A program made the position numbers and the translations under genes. Of a stretch of 64,000 bases of DNA, positions 36,001 through 37,695 are shown piece by piece (within the stretch, counting starts at the first letter, position 1; each line of letters begins with the position of its first letter). Origin of the DNA: CAZPXZ01 sp965221505 (lineage in GTDB: Bacteria > Pseudomonadota > Alphaproteobacteria > Rhodobacterales > CAZPXZ01); the NCBI GenBank assembly GCA_965221505.1, contig CBDCSI010000001.1:868001-932000 (forward strand). Reading direction: 5' to 3'. Under the pieces are notes generated by a model. That model made no database searches, was not told the DNA's origin, and saw nothing but the letters and a program-made list of their open reading frames with translations.

Positions 36001-37342
36001 CGGTCTCGGGTCCGTGACGCTGGCCGGAGAGACCGTAACGTTCGGCGGAACCGGAGCGGCCGTCGGGAATCGCGGGATCGGGAGCGCGGTCGGCGAGGAT
36101 CGGTTCGCGATTCCGCGGAACGGCGAAACAGACTCGCCCAACCCGTTCGAGGACGGGAAGGGCGTGGACAGCGACGCGCTCCTCGGCGAGAGCGCCTTCG
36201 AACTCCGCCTCGGCGCCGCCTCCGGCGGGGGCGGGTCCCTGAGGCGCTTGTCGATCTGGGGCCGGGGAGATCTCGGCCGGTTCGAAGGGGAGTCGGAGGG
36301 ATCCCGGTACGAGGGTACGGCAAAGGCCGGCTGGCTCGGGGCGGACACGCGATTGCGGAGCGATCTCCTGCTCGGGTTCGCGGTGTCCCGGAGCCTTTCC
36401 GACTCCGACTACGATCTCGACACGGGCACCGGTGCGGGCGACGTGGACGCTTCGATCACGGCGTTCTGGCCGTATCTGCAGTTCGGCGACCGGGCGGGAG
36501 GCCGGATGCAACTGATCCTCGGCGCGGGCCGAGGGGAGGTGACTCATCGACCCTCCGGGCGGGAAGTCGAGCGCGCGGACATGTCGATGCTGGCCGCGTC
36601 GGTTGCGGGCGTCTGGCCGATCGCGCGGCAGGACGCGACGAAGGTTTCGTTGTCGGCCTCGGCCGGCGGGACGCGGGCCGAGACGGAGGACAGCGGCACG
36701 ACGGCCATCGGCGGGCTCGACCTGCAGTCCTGGCAGCTTCGCCTGGGGCTGGAGGCCCGGCGGGACGGGATTCGTGTCGGCGACGACGGCCTGCAGTTTT
36801 CTCCGTACGGTCGGGCCGACCTGCGCCAGGACGGCGGCGACACGGTGTCCGGCGCGGGACTGGAGTTGTCCGGCGGGGTCGCGCTGGGCGTGCCCGGATC
36901 GCGCTTCAGTCTCGATGCGGAAGGTCGATGGCTGGCGGTTCACTCGGCGAGCGCGAGACGGGAATCGGGCGGCAGCGTGGAGGCGCGTCTCCGGGCGGGC
37001 GAGGAGGATCGCGGCCTGTCCTTCTCTCTGGGGCCGCAATGGGGTCTCCGGAAAGAGGGTGCCCTGACCCGCGAGGACGCGTTCGAGAGTACGGCTGACG
37101 GACATGGAGAGGCGGTCGTCCTGGCGGCCAGGATCGGGTACGGGATCTCCGCCGGCGGCGGAACGCTCACGCCCTATTCGGACGCGCGACTCGTCGACGA
37201 GGAGCTGGAGAGGATGCAGTTGGGCGCGACGCTTGCGGCTCGCGGCGGTATCGATTCGACCCTGTCGTTCGAGCGTCGAAGTTCTTCGGGCGAGACGGAG
37301 CCGGAACGCCGGATCGGCTTCGAGCTGAGCTTGTCGTTCTGA
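2..37342 (+). CDS. Giant Ig-like-repeat autotransporter adhesin (5'-partial)
   Basis: Probable surface protein: a very long passenger of Ig-like repeats anchored in the outer membrane by a C-terminal beta-barrel. The frame is open at the left edge, so start and signal peptide lie outside; 12,446 codons are visible, with TGA at 37340-37342. By hand I count about 108 repeats after a partial first one. Ninety-one are type A (~113 residues; core WRVTFSE, YDVTASGGDL, DLAGNAL, VDN) and 17 type B (~96 residues; core SGVPxQTT, VTxTFSE, YTATVTPxADY, DAAGNGN). Both resemble bacterial Ig-like/SWM-type adhesin repeats. A linker rich in small residues precedes about 380 barrel residues (from ~36190) with alternating hydrophobic strands and terminal Phe (SLSF). 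I saw no cysteine, as is usual for exported repeat adhesins. Adhesion or cell-surface scaffolding is inferred from the architecture; no ligand can be named. Confidence 0.93.
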   Translation, partial: AQDIEDLAGNALRIRAPGGPGDDVYVVDNAAPTVASIARHTPTTSPTGADSVTWRVTFSEAVREVDATDFSVSGSTATLSVAANGSSTREYDVTASDGDWEALNGTVTLAFASGHEIRDAAGNALTNATPSGANENTWEVDRKSPAVTSIVRQYPSRSLTNSNRLTWRVTFTEGVSGVDPADFAVDGTTASLAVRANGNSTVEYDVTATGGNLAWLNGTVALAVAEGHDIVDRAGNALAVTTRGGQSPGSDNAFVVDNVPPVLTSYMRLDPPESPTSADRLTWRVTFSEGVSRVDATDFGIYGASANLAVEATGSSTSEYDVTASGGELVNTVGWVTLGLSLDQYIEDLAGNPMRISSPSGDNTYRLSNRAPTVASITRLSSATSAADSVSWRVRFSEPVRSLDPYDFTLSGTSARLSVAATGALSPGPEYDVTASGGDLAGLNGTVTLEFAAGQDIENLEGNSLTVTTPSGIRENTYRMDNIAPTVASLARSSPALSPTNEDSVVWRVTFSEAVREVDATDFAVIGTTASLAVSAAGTAGSEYDVTASGGDLAETNGPVALAFASGQNVRDLAGNALTSTTPSGTNDTDLAMDNVAPVVTLSGVPTQTTEEFVVTMTLSEPVTGFDASDVAVTGGTASQFAPSPTESGVYTALITPSADYTVEIPAGAGTDAAGNGNAGASSSGRYGSDTTAPTVVSVMRRVPSTSPARGDSVTWRVTFSEGVRQVDASDFVLSGTTAGLAIQSNWNSTSEYDVTATGGDLASRTGTVTLAFADGQDIEDLSGNALTDTTPTGANVNTLVLDNAAPEITLRGVPAQTTRAFTVTMTASEEVDDFTVGDVAVTGGTVSDFARSPNDANLYTATVTPIADYAVTIVADAVIDAAGNGSAEVSESGQFVSDSTTPTVESIIRLSPMTALTDSDRVTWRVSFSESVRNVDAKDFSANGTTAGLSVAANGDSTRVWDVTASGGDLAGLNGTVALAFVPGQDIEDLVGNALTDTTPVGASEIAFDVDNTAPALASVTRLSPSFSPTASDNVSWRVTFSEDVRAVDAADFRVVGTTASLTLASGSSTREYDVTASGGDLAGLDGTVTLTLSGAQDIEDRVGHALASTTPAGANYEPFELDNAAPTVTSIARLTPSSSSTDADSVTWRVTFSEGVRAVDASGFLVIGTTASLSVSASGSSAREYDVTASGGDLAGMNGSVSLAVAVPNDVRDLVGNALDTSTPSGTGDSAYTMDNTAPTVTSIVRRTPSFSLTAADSVTWRVTFSEDMRAVDSSDFRIAGTTAGLTVSAGGNPTREYDVTASGGDLAELNGTVALAFASDHDIEDSVGHALAHTKPAGSSEVAYVMDNAAPGITLSGVSAQTTSAFTVTMTWSETVSGFSASDVVVSGGTLANFAQSPSDSRVYTATVTPDADYTVAIAAGAAADAAGNGNAAASVSGEYADDATAPVLISVTRQAPSASRTDADRVTWRVRFDEAVRDVDAADFAVSGTTASLEVAANWNSASEVDVTASGGDLAGLNGTVALSLSAAQDIEDLAGNALANTTPSGTDDNDYVMDNVAPTVASIVRWTPNRSPVRADRMTWRVAFSEGVREVDGSDFSVSGTTANVEVVRNGGSTREYDVTAYGGDLEALNGTVTLALASEADIRDLAGNAMADTTPGGTDDNAYVVDNAGPTVISIVRETPSTSSTNEDSVTWRVRFSEAVGRVDEADFTAHGTTATVSVAASGTSTREYDVTASGGNLAGLDGRVTLEFSDGQDIEDVAGNPLKRTTPSGTDENAYRMDNAAPTVASIVRQSPAVSPATADRLTWRVAFSETVREVDAADFALSGTTAGLAVSANGTPAREYDVTASGGNLADLNGTVTLTFATGQDIRDTAGNALTNPRPSGTDDSDYKLDNTAPTVTSIARHAPASSPTRASSVTWRVTFSEAVGGVDATAFEVSGTSASLAVAANGSSNREFDVTASGGDLAALSGTVTLAFATGQDIADAAGNALTNPTPSGTDESNYVVDALAPAVDSIVRRYPSTSPTRADWVTWRVTFAEPVRNVSPDDFRMEIGSPGAFNRIVGIVSGTQYDVSISGDDVKNLNGPAKLAFRPTQNIEDLVGNPLTDTNPVGRSEEFLFDNRGPTVAFSGMPPQTTSPFEVTMTFSEPVTGFRFDEIEVSGGTATQFSRNPTDGRVYSAIVTPSKDYSLRIAAGAAIDAAGNGNAEATVSGRLASDATPPTVTSVARVSPSSPTNADSLTWRVRFSEGVRGVDATDFALDGTTAGLAVESNWNSTREYDVTASGGDLAGLSGTVTLEFATGQDIEDLFGNALTSTTPSGAKDNAFVVDNTVPTVTLRGVPTQAGQAFAVSVTFSEEVSEFTASDLSITGGTVSNFARSSNDRREYTATVTPSADYSVAIAAGAAFDSAGNGNAGASASGRYAGDDSAPTVTSITRDSPSSSPTNADSVTWRVTFSEVVRGVDAADFTVRGATAVLSLPARGSPGREYEVTASGGNLADLSGSVSLAFAAGQDVEDLAGNALADATPTGDNEAYLIDNAGPSVTVGGVPKMTTSAIVATIAFSEPVTGFDVGDIAVSGGRATHFTRSPTDSRLYTALITPSADYSVKIPEGAGTDAAGNGNTSASASGGFSRDASMPTVTSVIRRPQSASPTHADSIAWRVTFSEGVRRVDATDFSVRGTTAGLAVASNWNSINEYDVTASGGDLADLDGTVTLEFADGQDIEDLSGNGLANTTPSGARIDTFVVDNTAPRSTLRGVPTHTTRPFEVSVAFSEKVYGFSASGLFVSGGTVSNFAESSSDGRSYTATVTPSADFTITVAADAATDAAGNGNTSVSAFGRYTGDVSAPSVASISLRAGYSSPTAADSVTWRVTFSEAVRDVDAKDFTIGGTTAILSVSASGSSAVEYDVTASGGDLADLTGSVALAFAAGQDVKDLAGNALADTTPIGANEYAIVVDNSAPTVTTISRGTPSDSPTNADSVTWRVTFSEDVRAVDAADFSVSGTTASLTAAANGGSSHEYDVTASGGDLAELDGTVTLALLSGQHIEDLAGNALTDTTPSGTDNRSYVMDRVAPTVESIARLTPSTSPTGADSVTWRVRFSEGVSGVDASDFGVSGTTANLSVSAYGSSTLTYVVTASGGDLAGLNGTVSLAFAAGHDIKDLAGNALTGTAPTGTDRNTFVVDNAAPGVASIVRLTPSSSPTAADSVTWRVTFTEEVSGVGAADFRLSGTTAGLSVAASGSSNRDYDVTASGGDLAGLDGTVTLAVASAQDIVDRVGNRLTGTAPGGAGETSYVIDNTAPSVALSGVPAQTTDAFAVTMTFSETVSGFTASDVSVSGGTLSNFARSPTDPTVYTATVTPDADYTLAIAAGAAVDAAGNGNAGASSSGAYVRDTTAPVLLSVTRQDPRALRTDADSVTWLVRFDEAVRVVQATDFAVSGTTASLGVAANWISTSEYLVTASGGDLAAANGTVTLTVATAHDIEDLAGNALANETPTGANDNSYIMDNAAPTVASIVRQTPSASPTGADSVTWRVTFSEGVTGVDASDFALSGTTASLAVAAQANSDRAFDVTASGGNWSGLNLTVTLSFASGQDIRDLAGNALADLTPTGANDNTWEVDRVPPTILSVTRRNPTDLLTNATAVTWRVTFSEAMQGLVATDFALSGATELSRFLGLETVSADVYDVTATLPVGLVGTVFLTLNSDRRVQDRVGNRLTETRPSGTNDNSFELNNSPPEVASIVRISPSLSLTNADSVTWRVTFTEAVREVDAADFAVRGTTARVTVAANGSSSREYDVTASGGDLAGLNGTVTLAFSNGQDVEDLAGNALKNTAPGGQQPINENYFVVENTAPTVISVVRQTAPLGHTNADSVTWRVKFSEAVREVDATDFAVGGTTASLGVAANGSSTREYDVTASGGDLAGLDGTVTLDFAVDRDIRDAVGNALTNATPSGRDESTFFLDNTGPTVFSVERKNPGAPPTGEDEASWRVTFSERVRGIDAADFALRGMTASIAVTGSGSDGRAYDVTARGGDLSGLDGTVTLDFAVDQDIRDQAGNPMTDTTPSGANDHTNLVDDGPPSVALSGVPARTTRAFEVTIAFSEAVRGFAADDVSVSGGTVTLFALNPDDGSEYTALIEPYGDYAVEIPAGAGTDAVGNASTGASASGLYAADDVAPTVSSVTRRAPALSPTRADRLTWRVAFSEGVRRVDAADFALSDTTASLEVAANWNSTAEYDVTASGGDLAGLNGTVALELAEGQDIEDLSGNPLATAAPGGGSLGTFLVDNARPRVTLYGVPAQTTRAFGLTVAFSEEVRDFTSGDIEVVGGTAANFARSATDDRAYTATITPSGDYVVSVAADVASDAAGNVNSAASASGLFVVDASAPRVASIVRQSPAVSPTDADSVTWRVRFSEPVGNVDAGDFVVSGTTARIAVAANGSSEREYDVTAAGGDLAQSNAAVALAFAAGQDIGDLVGNALTDTTPTGTDDNRYEMDNAAPAVASVERLTPAMSPTNADSVTWRVTFSESVRDPDGSDFAVAGTTADVTVAANGSSALEYDVSAAGGDLAGLEKTVTLGFSATHSIRDLAGNALADTTPSGVDDSTYRMDNTGPGVSLSGVPAQTTDAFVVTMTFSEPVRDFTARGIEVTGGVATAFTRSPSDDTVYTAVIIPNADYTVAVAAESARDPAGNGNPEALASGKFAEDNAAPTVVSVKRRSPSAATTSADRLTWRVTFSEGVRDVDAADFAVSGTTATLALATNWISNSEYDVTASGGDLAELNATVALTFASGQDIEDAAGNALTNTVPSGVEDNVYSVDNTAPTVVSVTRLSPSASLTSAESVTWRVTFAEDVREVDESDFVLVGTTASLAVAANGSSAREYDVTASGGDLAELSATVTLAFATGQDIEDLAGHALANATPRDTADDTYVLDNAAPTVASITRRNPPHSPTAADGVTWRVTFSEGVSEIDAADFIVSGTSADLAVEANGNSTHEYDVTASGGDLSDLDATVSLSFASGQDVGDLAGNALTNTSPVGRNDNDYVLDNTAPRVSSISLLSPSASVTNADRVVWRVTFSEDVREVDAMDFGASGTTAPLTVAANGNSTREYDVAATGGDLAVLDGPLALTVRSGEITDRAGNLLTDPTPSGTNDDTILMDNTAPTAVSVARLSPTDSPTDADSVTWRVTFSEAVREAEAADFAVIGTTATLAIAANGSSNREFDVTASGGDLAGLNGTVTLAFATGQDIEDLVGNAFSGTIPGGDSDSAYVVDNAAPTVASIARQAPSSSPTNADSVTWRVTFSEAVRGVDAADFSVNGTTATLEVAANGSSDREYDVTASGGDLAGLDGTVTLAFASGQDIEDLVGNPLANATPSGVGENAFVLDNTGPVVTLSGVPTQTNRAFTVTFTIAEEASGLAESDVSATGATVSNFAQDPDDTGVYTATVTPTADFTVAVAAGAVTDAVGNGNAAVSASGQYATDATAPRVTSILRRTPSESPTNADSVTWRVTFSEGVSDVDASDFVASGTTALLSVAANGNSTSEYDVTASGGDLAEANATVSLTFVSGQDIEDAAGNPLTNATPTGTDQSAYVLDNVAPTVSSVARKTPASSPTSADSLTWRVTFSEAVSDVDASSFEATGTTAVLSVAADGSSKLEYDVTASGGDLADLDATVTLSFASGQDIGDLAGNALADTTPGDTDESALVVDNAEPTVLSIARLTPGSSPTAADSVSWRVAFSEAVRGVDPEDFGLGGTTASVSVSPNGSSNAEYDVTASGGDLAGLDGTVTLSFASEQDVEDLAGNALTTTTPSGTDDSSYVVDNAAPTVSSIVRQTPSSSPTGADSVTWRVTFSEGVREVGETDFSVAGTTASVSVAANGASAREWDVTASGGDLADLDATVTLSFASEQDVEDLAGNALSNTTPVGTDDSAIVLDNTAPTVASIARLSPSASPTAADGLTWRVTFSEDVGEVDATDFGVIGTTATLAVAASGESKRDYDVTATGGDLVGLNGTVTLAFATGYHVEDLAGNALSDATPGDVGESSFVVDNAPPTVESIVRQSPSASPTDSDALTWRVTFSEDVRNVGSEDFSAVGTTADVTVVANGDSTREYDVTATGGDLAGLDGTVTLTLAAGQNVEDVAGNALTKTTPSEADDNAYVVDNTGPSVSLTGVPTQTNRAFTATMTFSEEVSGFAASDVSVTGGTMTNFAPHPTDGRTYTATITPLANFTVAISADAATDAAGNGNVGAAASGRFAADATAPTVSTIVRRTPPASPTAADRLTWRVTFQEGVQGVDASDFEANGTTATLSVARYGSSTSEYDVTASGGDLATLNATVTLSLSEGQDIEDLSGNALTVTTPTGGDDSAYVVDNAAPTVSSIARQTPVSSATDADSVTWRVAFSESVRGVEAADFHVSGTTAILTVAPNGSSTREYDVTASGGDLAGLSATVTLAFAAGQDVEDPAGNALASTTPTGRNENAFVVDNTAPTVASIALATPSASPTDADSLTWRVTFSEDVREVDETDFRAEGTTATLAVGAKDGSARAYDVTASGGDLAGLNGTVTLAFASSQDVEDLVGNPLTSTNPIGANEGAVVVDNLAPTVSSIEPRTPSAGPTNADTLTWRVAFSESVRGVGAADFTLGGSTANLTVAVGEDSSSDYDVTAWGGDLAGLNATVTLAFASGQDIEDRAGHALTSTTPSGTDRNAYVMDNAAPTVTSIKRQSPSSSPTSADGVTWRVSFSEDVRNVDETDFSVSGTTATLAVAANGSSTREYDVTASGGDLAGLDATVTLSFASGQDVEDLTGNALTATTPSGTDDNTYVMDNSAPIVASVARLSPPSSPTNLDSVTWRVTFSEGVSEVDETDFSVSGTKANVSVAANGSSTREYDVTASGGDLAGLSATVTLAFASGQDIEDPAGNALTNTTPNWIDGSTYVLDNTAPGVVSMVRQSPSSSPTSADSVTWRVTFSEGVREVDETDFGVSGTTATLKVAASGSSDSEYDVTASGGDLADLEATVTLSFASGQDVEDLVGNALTDTTPSGTNDDAFVMDNTAPGVVSIERLSPSATPTNADSVTWRVTFTEGVSEVDETDFGVDGTTATLAVAANGSSTSEYDVTASGGDLADLDATVTLSFASGQDIEDLAGNALTNAAPSGTDDDTFLMDNVAPGVVSIARQTPSSSPTAADSVTWRVTFSEGVREVDETDFGVSGTTATLAVAANGSSTAEYDVTASGGDLSGLSATVTLSFASDRDVEDLAGNALTNTTPSGVDDRTYAMDNTAPTVSLSGVPTQTSEAFTVTMTFSEEVNGFEAGDVAATGGTVSNFAQSATESRVYTATVTPSADFTVSVAADVARDAAGNGNEATSASGRFESDVTAPSVVSIARHTPPSSPTNADNVTWRVTFSEGVSEVDETDFGVSGTTATLAVAANASSTSEYDVTASGGDLAGLDTTVTLSFASDQDIEDLAGNALTSTTPTGKNEPKYVIDNTAPRVASILRQTPATSPTDADSVTWRVTFSEDVTGVDETDFGVSGTTATLTIAANGSATDEYVVTASGGDLPGLNDTVRLSFAPGQDIEDLAGNALTETTPSDKNESAYVMDNAAPGVVSIARLTPSSSPTAADSVTWRVTFSEDATGVDETDFVVDGTTATVAVAANGSSIREYDVTASGGDLAGLNDTVTLSFAPAQDIEDLAGNALTETTPSDKNENAYVMDNVAPGVASIARQTPSSSPTAADSVTWRVTFSEGVREVDETDFGVDGTTATLSVAANGSSNREYDVTASGGDLAGLNDTVTLSFAQGQDVEDLAGNPLTNTTPDGKNETTYAVDNAAPGVVSIARQTPATSPTAADSVTWRVTFSEGVSEVDETDFGVDGTTATLSVAANGSSSREYDVTASGGDLHGLNETVTLSFAQGQDVEDLAGNALTETTPSDRNDDTYVLDNSAPGVVSIARQTPSSSPTSADSVTWRVTFSEGVRGVDETDFGVDGTTATLAVAANGSSTREYDVTASGGDLAGLNDTVTLSFALGQDIEDLAGNALTETTPSETNEDTYVLDNAAPGVASIARQTPSTSPTSADIVTWRVTFSEGVREVDETDFGVDGTTAALTVAANGSSTREYDVTASGGDLAGLNDTVTLSFAQGQDVEDLAGNPLTNTTPDGKNETTYAVDNAAPGVVSIARLTPATSPTDADSVTWRVTFSEGVSKVDETDFGVGGTTATLAVASNGSSNREYDVTASGGDLPGLNDTVRLSFAQGQDITDLAGNALTETTPSDRNDDSYVMDNSAPGVVSIARQTPSSSPTNADGVTWRVTFSEDVTGVDETDFGVDGTTATLAVAANGSSNREYDVTASGGDLAGLNDTVTLSFAEGQNIRNLAGIALADTTPSGKNDDTYIVDNTAPGVASIVRQTPSTSPTSADSVTWRVTFSEGVREVDETDFGVDGTTATLAVAANGSSTREYDVTASGGNLADLNGEVTLFFAQGQDVVDLAGNPLKNTTPSGTNDDTYLVDNAAPGVVSIARQTPATSPTDADSVTWRVTFSESVSEVDETDFGVGGTTATLAVAANGSSNREYDVTASGGDLPGLNDTVRLSFAQGQDIADLAGNALTETAPSDRNEDTYVMDNSAPGVVSIARQTPSSSPTNADGVTWRVTFTEDVTGVDETDFGVDGTTATLTVAANGSSNREYDVTASGGDLAGLNDTVTLSFAEGQNIRNLAGIALADTTPSGKNDDTYVVDNTAPGVDSIVRQTPSTSPTSADSVTWRVTFSESVSGVDETDFGVDGTTATLAVTANGSSNRDYDVTASGGDLADLNGEVTLSFSIGQDVEDLAGNALTNTTPSGTNDDAYVVDNAAPGVVSIARQTPATSPTDADSVTWRVTFTEGMSEVDETDFAVGGTTATLAVAANGSSTREYDVTASGGDMPGLNDTVRLSFAQGQDIVDLAGNALTETTPSDRNEDTYVMDNSAPGVVSIARQTPSSSPTNADGVTWRVTFSEDVTGVDEADFGVDGTTATLAVTASGNSNRVYDVVASGGDLADLDATVTLSFAIDPDVEDLAGNALTDTTPSGTNDDTFVVDNTAPGVASIERQTPPSSPTAADSVTWRVTFSEAVREVDETDFRLSGTTATLTVATNGSSTRERDVTASGGDLADLDATVTLSFASDRDVEDLAGNALASVTPSGTDESTYAVDNTAPTVSLSGVPTQAIGAFTVTVTFSEEVNGFEAADLAATGGTVSDFAQSPTDDKTYTATVTPSANFTVSIAADSAQDAAGNGNAAVSASGQYAPDATAPSVVSIMRQTPSSTPTNADSVTWRVTFSEGVTGVDETDFGVDGTTATLTVASNGSSTSEYDVTASGGNLADLDATVTLSFASGQDIEDLAGNALADTTPSETNDDTFVMDNTAPTLVSIERRTPSTSPTAADSVQWRVTFSEGMKGVDFTDFGVSGTTANLTVAANGNSAREYDVTASGGDLADLNATVTLGFASDLDIVDAAGNALSTAGTPSPNETEYVLDNTAPTVAKIERQKPGSSPTAADAMTWRVTFSEAVDGVTDGDFTVSGTGAGTVTRTVTKLSDTEWDVEASGGNLADLNATVTLGFASDLDIADLAGNALSTAGTPSPNETVYALDNTAPTVAMIERQTPSTSPTNADAVTWRITFSEGVVNVGDADFTVSGTGAGTVTRTVTKLSDTEWDVEASGGNLADLNGPITLGFAGTRDIADLAGNTLSTAGAPSPNETAYVLDNAAPTVAKIERQDPSDSPTNADTVTWRVTFSEAAVDVTDGDFTVTGTGAGTVTRTVTKLSDTEWDVEASGGNLASLNGTIALGFAGTQDIADLAGNALSTAGTPSPNETAYALDNAAPTVAKIERQDPTDSPTAEDAVTWRVTFSEAVADVSDGDFTVTGTGAGSVTRAVTKLSGTEWDVEASGGNLASLNGTIALGFAGTQDIADLAGNALSTAGTPSPNESTYALDNSAPTVAKIERRDPTDSPTNKDTVTWRVTFSEAVADVSDGDFTVTGTGAGSVTRAVTKFSDSEWDVEASGGNLASLNGTITLGFASAQDIVDAAGNALSTASAPSPNETSFVLDNTAPTVSKIERQAPDASPTNADTLTWRVTFSESVANVTGGDFTVTGAGSVSRTVTKRSDSEWDVEASGGNLADLNAAVTLDFSSDRDIADAAGNALSTSGTPSPNETAYLLDNTAPTVSRIERLDPTSSPTSEDSVTWRVTFSEAVVAVTDGDFTVTGTGAGDVTRTVSKRSDSEWDVEASGGNLAELNETITLGFAGDRDISDAAGNALSTAGTPDPNDNTFELENGAPTVAKIERHDPGDSPTNADAVTWRVTFSEEVVNVSAGDFTVTGTGVGDPTIEVTKSAAAVWDVKASGGNLAGLDATVTLGFDGTQDIEDLAGNALSTAGTPSPNENAYVLDNEAPTLERVSRDAPRAVRTNADEVTWSVSFGEDLENVDESDFVVSGAGSVTLEVTATLGSSTFDVKASGGALAGMNGTVTLGLAGTQDIADPAGNRLSTAATPTTYENTYVIDNAAPSVSGIERRTPESSPTAADEVTWRVTFSEGVTGVDGADFTATGVGAGSVTVAASKSTDSVWDVKASGGALANLNSTITLGFAVGQDIEDAAGNRLATGGTPDPNDNTYVFDNAAPTVAMIERLTPSTSPTSADAVTWRITFSEAVANVTDGDFSVTGTGAGDVSRTVTKRTDTEWDVKASGGNLANLNGTITLGFAGGQDIEDMAGNRLSTVGTPSPNENAFEIENTAPTVSRIERHDPSGTPTNADAVTWRITFSEAVVDVSGGDFTVSGAGAVAKTVTRHTDSEWDVKASGGNLANLNGTVTLGFAGGQDIADLAGNRLSTVGTPSPNENAFAIENTAPTVSKIERKSPAASPTNADAVTWRITFSEDVVNVSGGDFTVSGTGIGAVSVSATRESASEWDVEASGGNLAGLEGTITLGFASEGDIRDLAGNALSTSGTPSPNDDTFAIENTAPTVSKIERRTPSTSPTAADELTWRVTFSEAVKAVDGDDFAVSGAGSAKVEADEVSATVWDVSASGGDLANLNGTVALGIAHDRDVTDLAGNALSTAGTPSPNENAYVLDNAAPTVSKIERQSPATSPTNADTVTWRVTFSESVIRVNWADFSVGGTTATLTATANGNSTTEFDVTASGGDLAGLTGTVTLGFESGQDIADAAGNGLSTDGAPSPNDDTYVLDNTAPTVSKIERSRPESERTNSDFLTWRITFSENVSNVDSTDFTATGAGVGDVTISVSKSSGSVWSVTARDGNLADLNATVALGFASGQDIADELGNRLSASGTPSPDDRTFVLDNAAPTISSIERLEPAALRTNADSVTWRVSFSEAVENVSSSDFTVTGTGAGSVSRTVTKVSDSVWDVKASDGNLANLSATVTLGIASGQSVADVAGNGLTTSGTPDPNETTYEIENTAPTVSKIERRDPATSPTNANRVTWRVTFSESVENVGSADFTVTGTGAGAVTRTVTRVTGTTVADSVYDVQASGGNLAGLNATVTLGFATDQDIVDQAGNGLSTAGTPDPNESDYALDNAAPTVTKIERQTPSTSPTASDRVTWRVTFSETVVEVDETDFAVSGSGLGDAVLSVSGRDEVWDVQASGGNLADLNGTIALGFASGRNIGDQAGNLLSTAGTPDPDHRTYVIDNAAPTVTVSGVPIRTTGAFAVTVAFSEPMTGFDASDVSVSGGAKGALAETEPNRIWTLVVTPGADYSVSVGAGVANDLAGIGNQASETLSGYYTDDNAGPTLASIARSSPTSEYTNGSAATWRVTFDEEVTGVDADDFVVTGGGNVTVAAEQATVGGKASERTYDVSISGGSLATTNGTVSLGLASGATIRDNVENALTDRSLPSDGAAENTYVFDHQPPTVRITGLPLNPVRTFTATITFSEPVSGFDASDVELTNGIKGDLAEATAGTVWTLPITRVSRDEITLTVPAGVAQDRAGNPNLESGQGLVARIDPIERQVVKQSVAGAVQAASASAAATVAVRFDAPVSGLGSVTLAGETVTFGGTGAAVGNRGIGSAVGEDRFAIPRNGETDSPNPFEDGKGVDSDALLGESAFELRLGAASGGGGSLRRLSIWGRGDLGRFEGESEGSRYEGTAKAGWLGADTRLRSDLLLGFAVSRSLSDSDYDLDTGTGAGDVDASITAFWPYLQFGDRAGGRMQLILGAGRGEVTHRPSGREVERADMSMLAASVAGVWPIARQDATKVSLSASAGGTRAETEDSGTTAIGGLDLQSWQLRLGLEARRDGIRVGDDGLQFSPYGRADLRQDGGDTVSGAGLELSGGVALGVPGSRFSLDAEGRWLAVHSASARRESGGSVEARLRAGEEDRGLSFSLGPQWGLRKEGALTREDAFESTADGHGEAVVLAARIGYGISAGGGTLTPYSDARLVDEELERMQLGATLAARGGIDSTLSFERRSSSGETEPERRIGFELSLSF
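1784..13141 (+). repeat. Four compound B-A'-B' modules of about 0.92 kb
   Basis: Inside the giant gene a type B repeat (SGVP/GGVP/SGMP form) is followed by one type A repeat and then a second type B repeat of the RGVP/YGVP form. This happens at about 1784-2700, 6374-7295, 7622-8541 and 12220-13141. The middle A repeats share an unusual NWNS motif where most A repeats have NGSS. The linked triplet therefore seems to have been copied as a unit. Boundaries are approximate to one or two codons. Confidence 0.7.
22421..27505 (+). repeat. Higher-order tandem repeat: 5 x 1,017 bp (15 x 339 bp)
   Basis: Fifteen consecutive type A repeats here are each exactly 339 bp. They fall into five triplets: equivalent sites lie at 22760, 23777, 24794, 25811 and 26828, each 1,017 bp apart. 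Within each triplet the variable segment after the RQTP-like motif cycles ATS, SSS, STS (with small variations), and the repeat ends cycle too. The last three triplets are the most alike. This indicates repeated duplication of a three-domain unit in register. Confidence 0.88.
28472..34957 (+). repeat. Subfamily A2 block, 19 repeats of ~114 residues
   Basis: From about 28.4 kb the type A repeats change character. They begin AKIER/SKIER, carry FTVTGTGAG with TRTVTK in the middle, and end LSTAGTPSPNE before the next repeat. The switch occurs inside the preceding repeat, whose last third already has the new ending. Neighbouring units near 29162 and 29504 are nearly identical, 342 bp apart. One unit (about 33238-33579) carries a type A1-like centre, so it looks like a recombinant. 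Confidence 0.82.
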
Positions 37343-37695
37343 CGGACCCGGGCGGCCCCGGTCACGTCGGGCTCCTGAAGAGGACGTGGAGGGCGGCAGC
37401 AGTCCGGCAACGTCGGAATGCGGAATCGGGTCGACGCGGCTCGATTCTGATATCTTCGGTCGCGATCGTCCGGTGGAAGCGGAGTTCTCGTCGCCGCAAT
37501 ACGGATCGATCGCCTTCGACGACTCGCCCTTTACACGGATACGGCCGAGACGGCGGCACCATACGAGGCGCAACTGGCCGTCCGGTGCGTCGTTCGGATC
37601 CGACACGGGGCGGACCGAAGCCGTGCGCCTGGCTTCGGAGCGGGGCAGGAACTATCGTCGTGCGCGGGACTCGCCGCTCGAGAGGGAACGAGAGA
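37343..37695. other. Intergenic stretch after the giant gene
   Basis: About 350 bases between the autotransporter stop and the MqsA-like gene. I found no convincing gene, no clear hairpin terminator with a T-tract, and only a weak AT-richer patch near 37446-37460 that could be part of a promoter. Confidence 0.4.

Noticed and set aside
2..37342. CRISPR array or minisatellite interpretation of the repeats
   Set aside because: Periods of 288-342 bp keep an open frame with conserved protein motifs and no short palindromic repeats with unique spacers; these are protein domain repeats.
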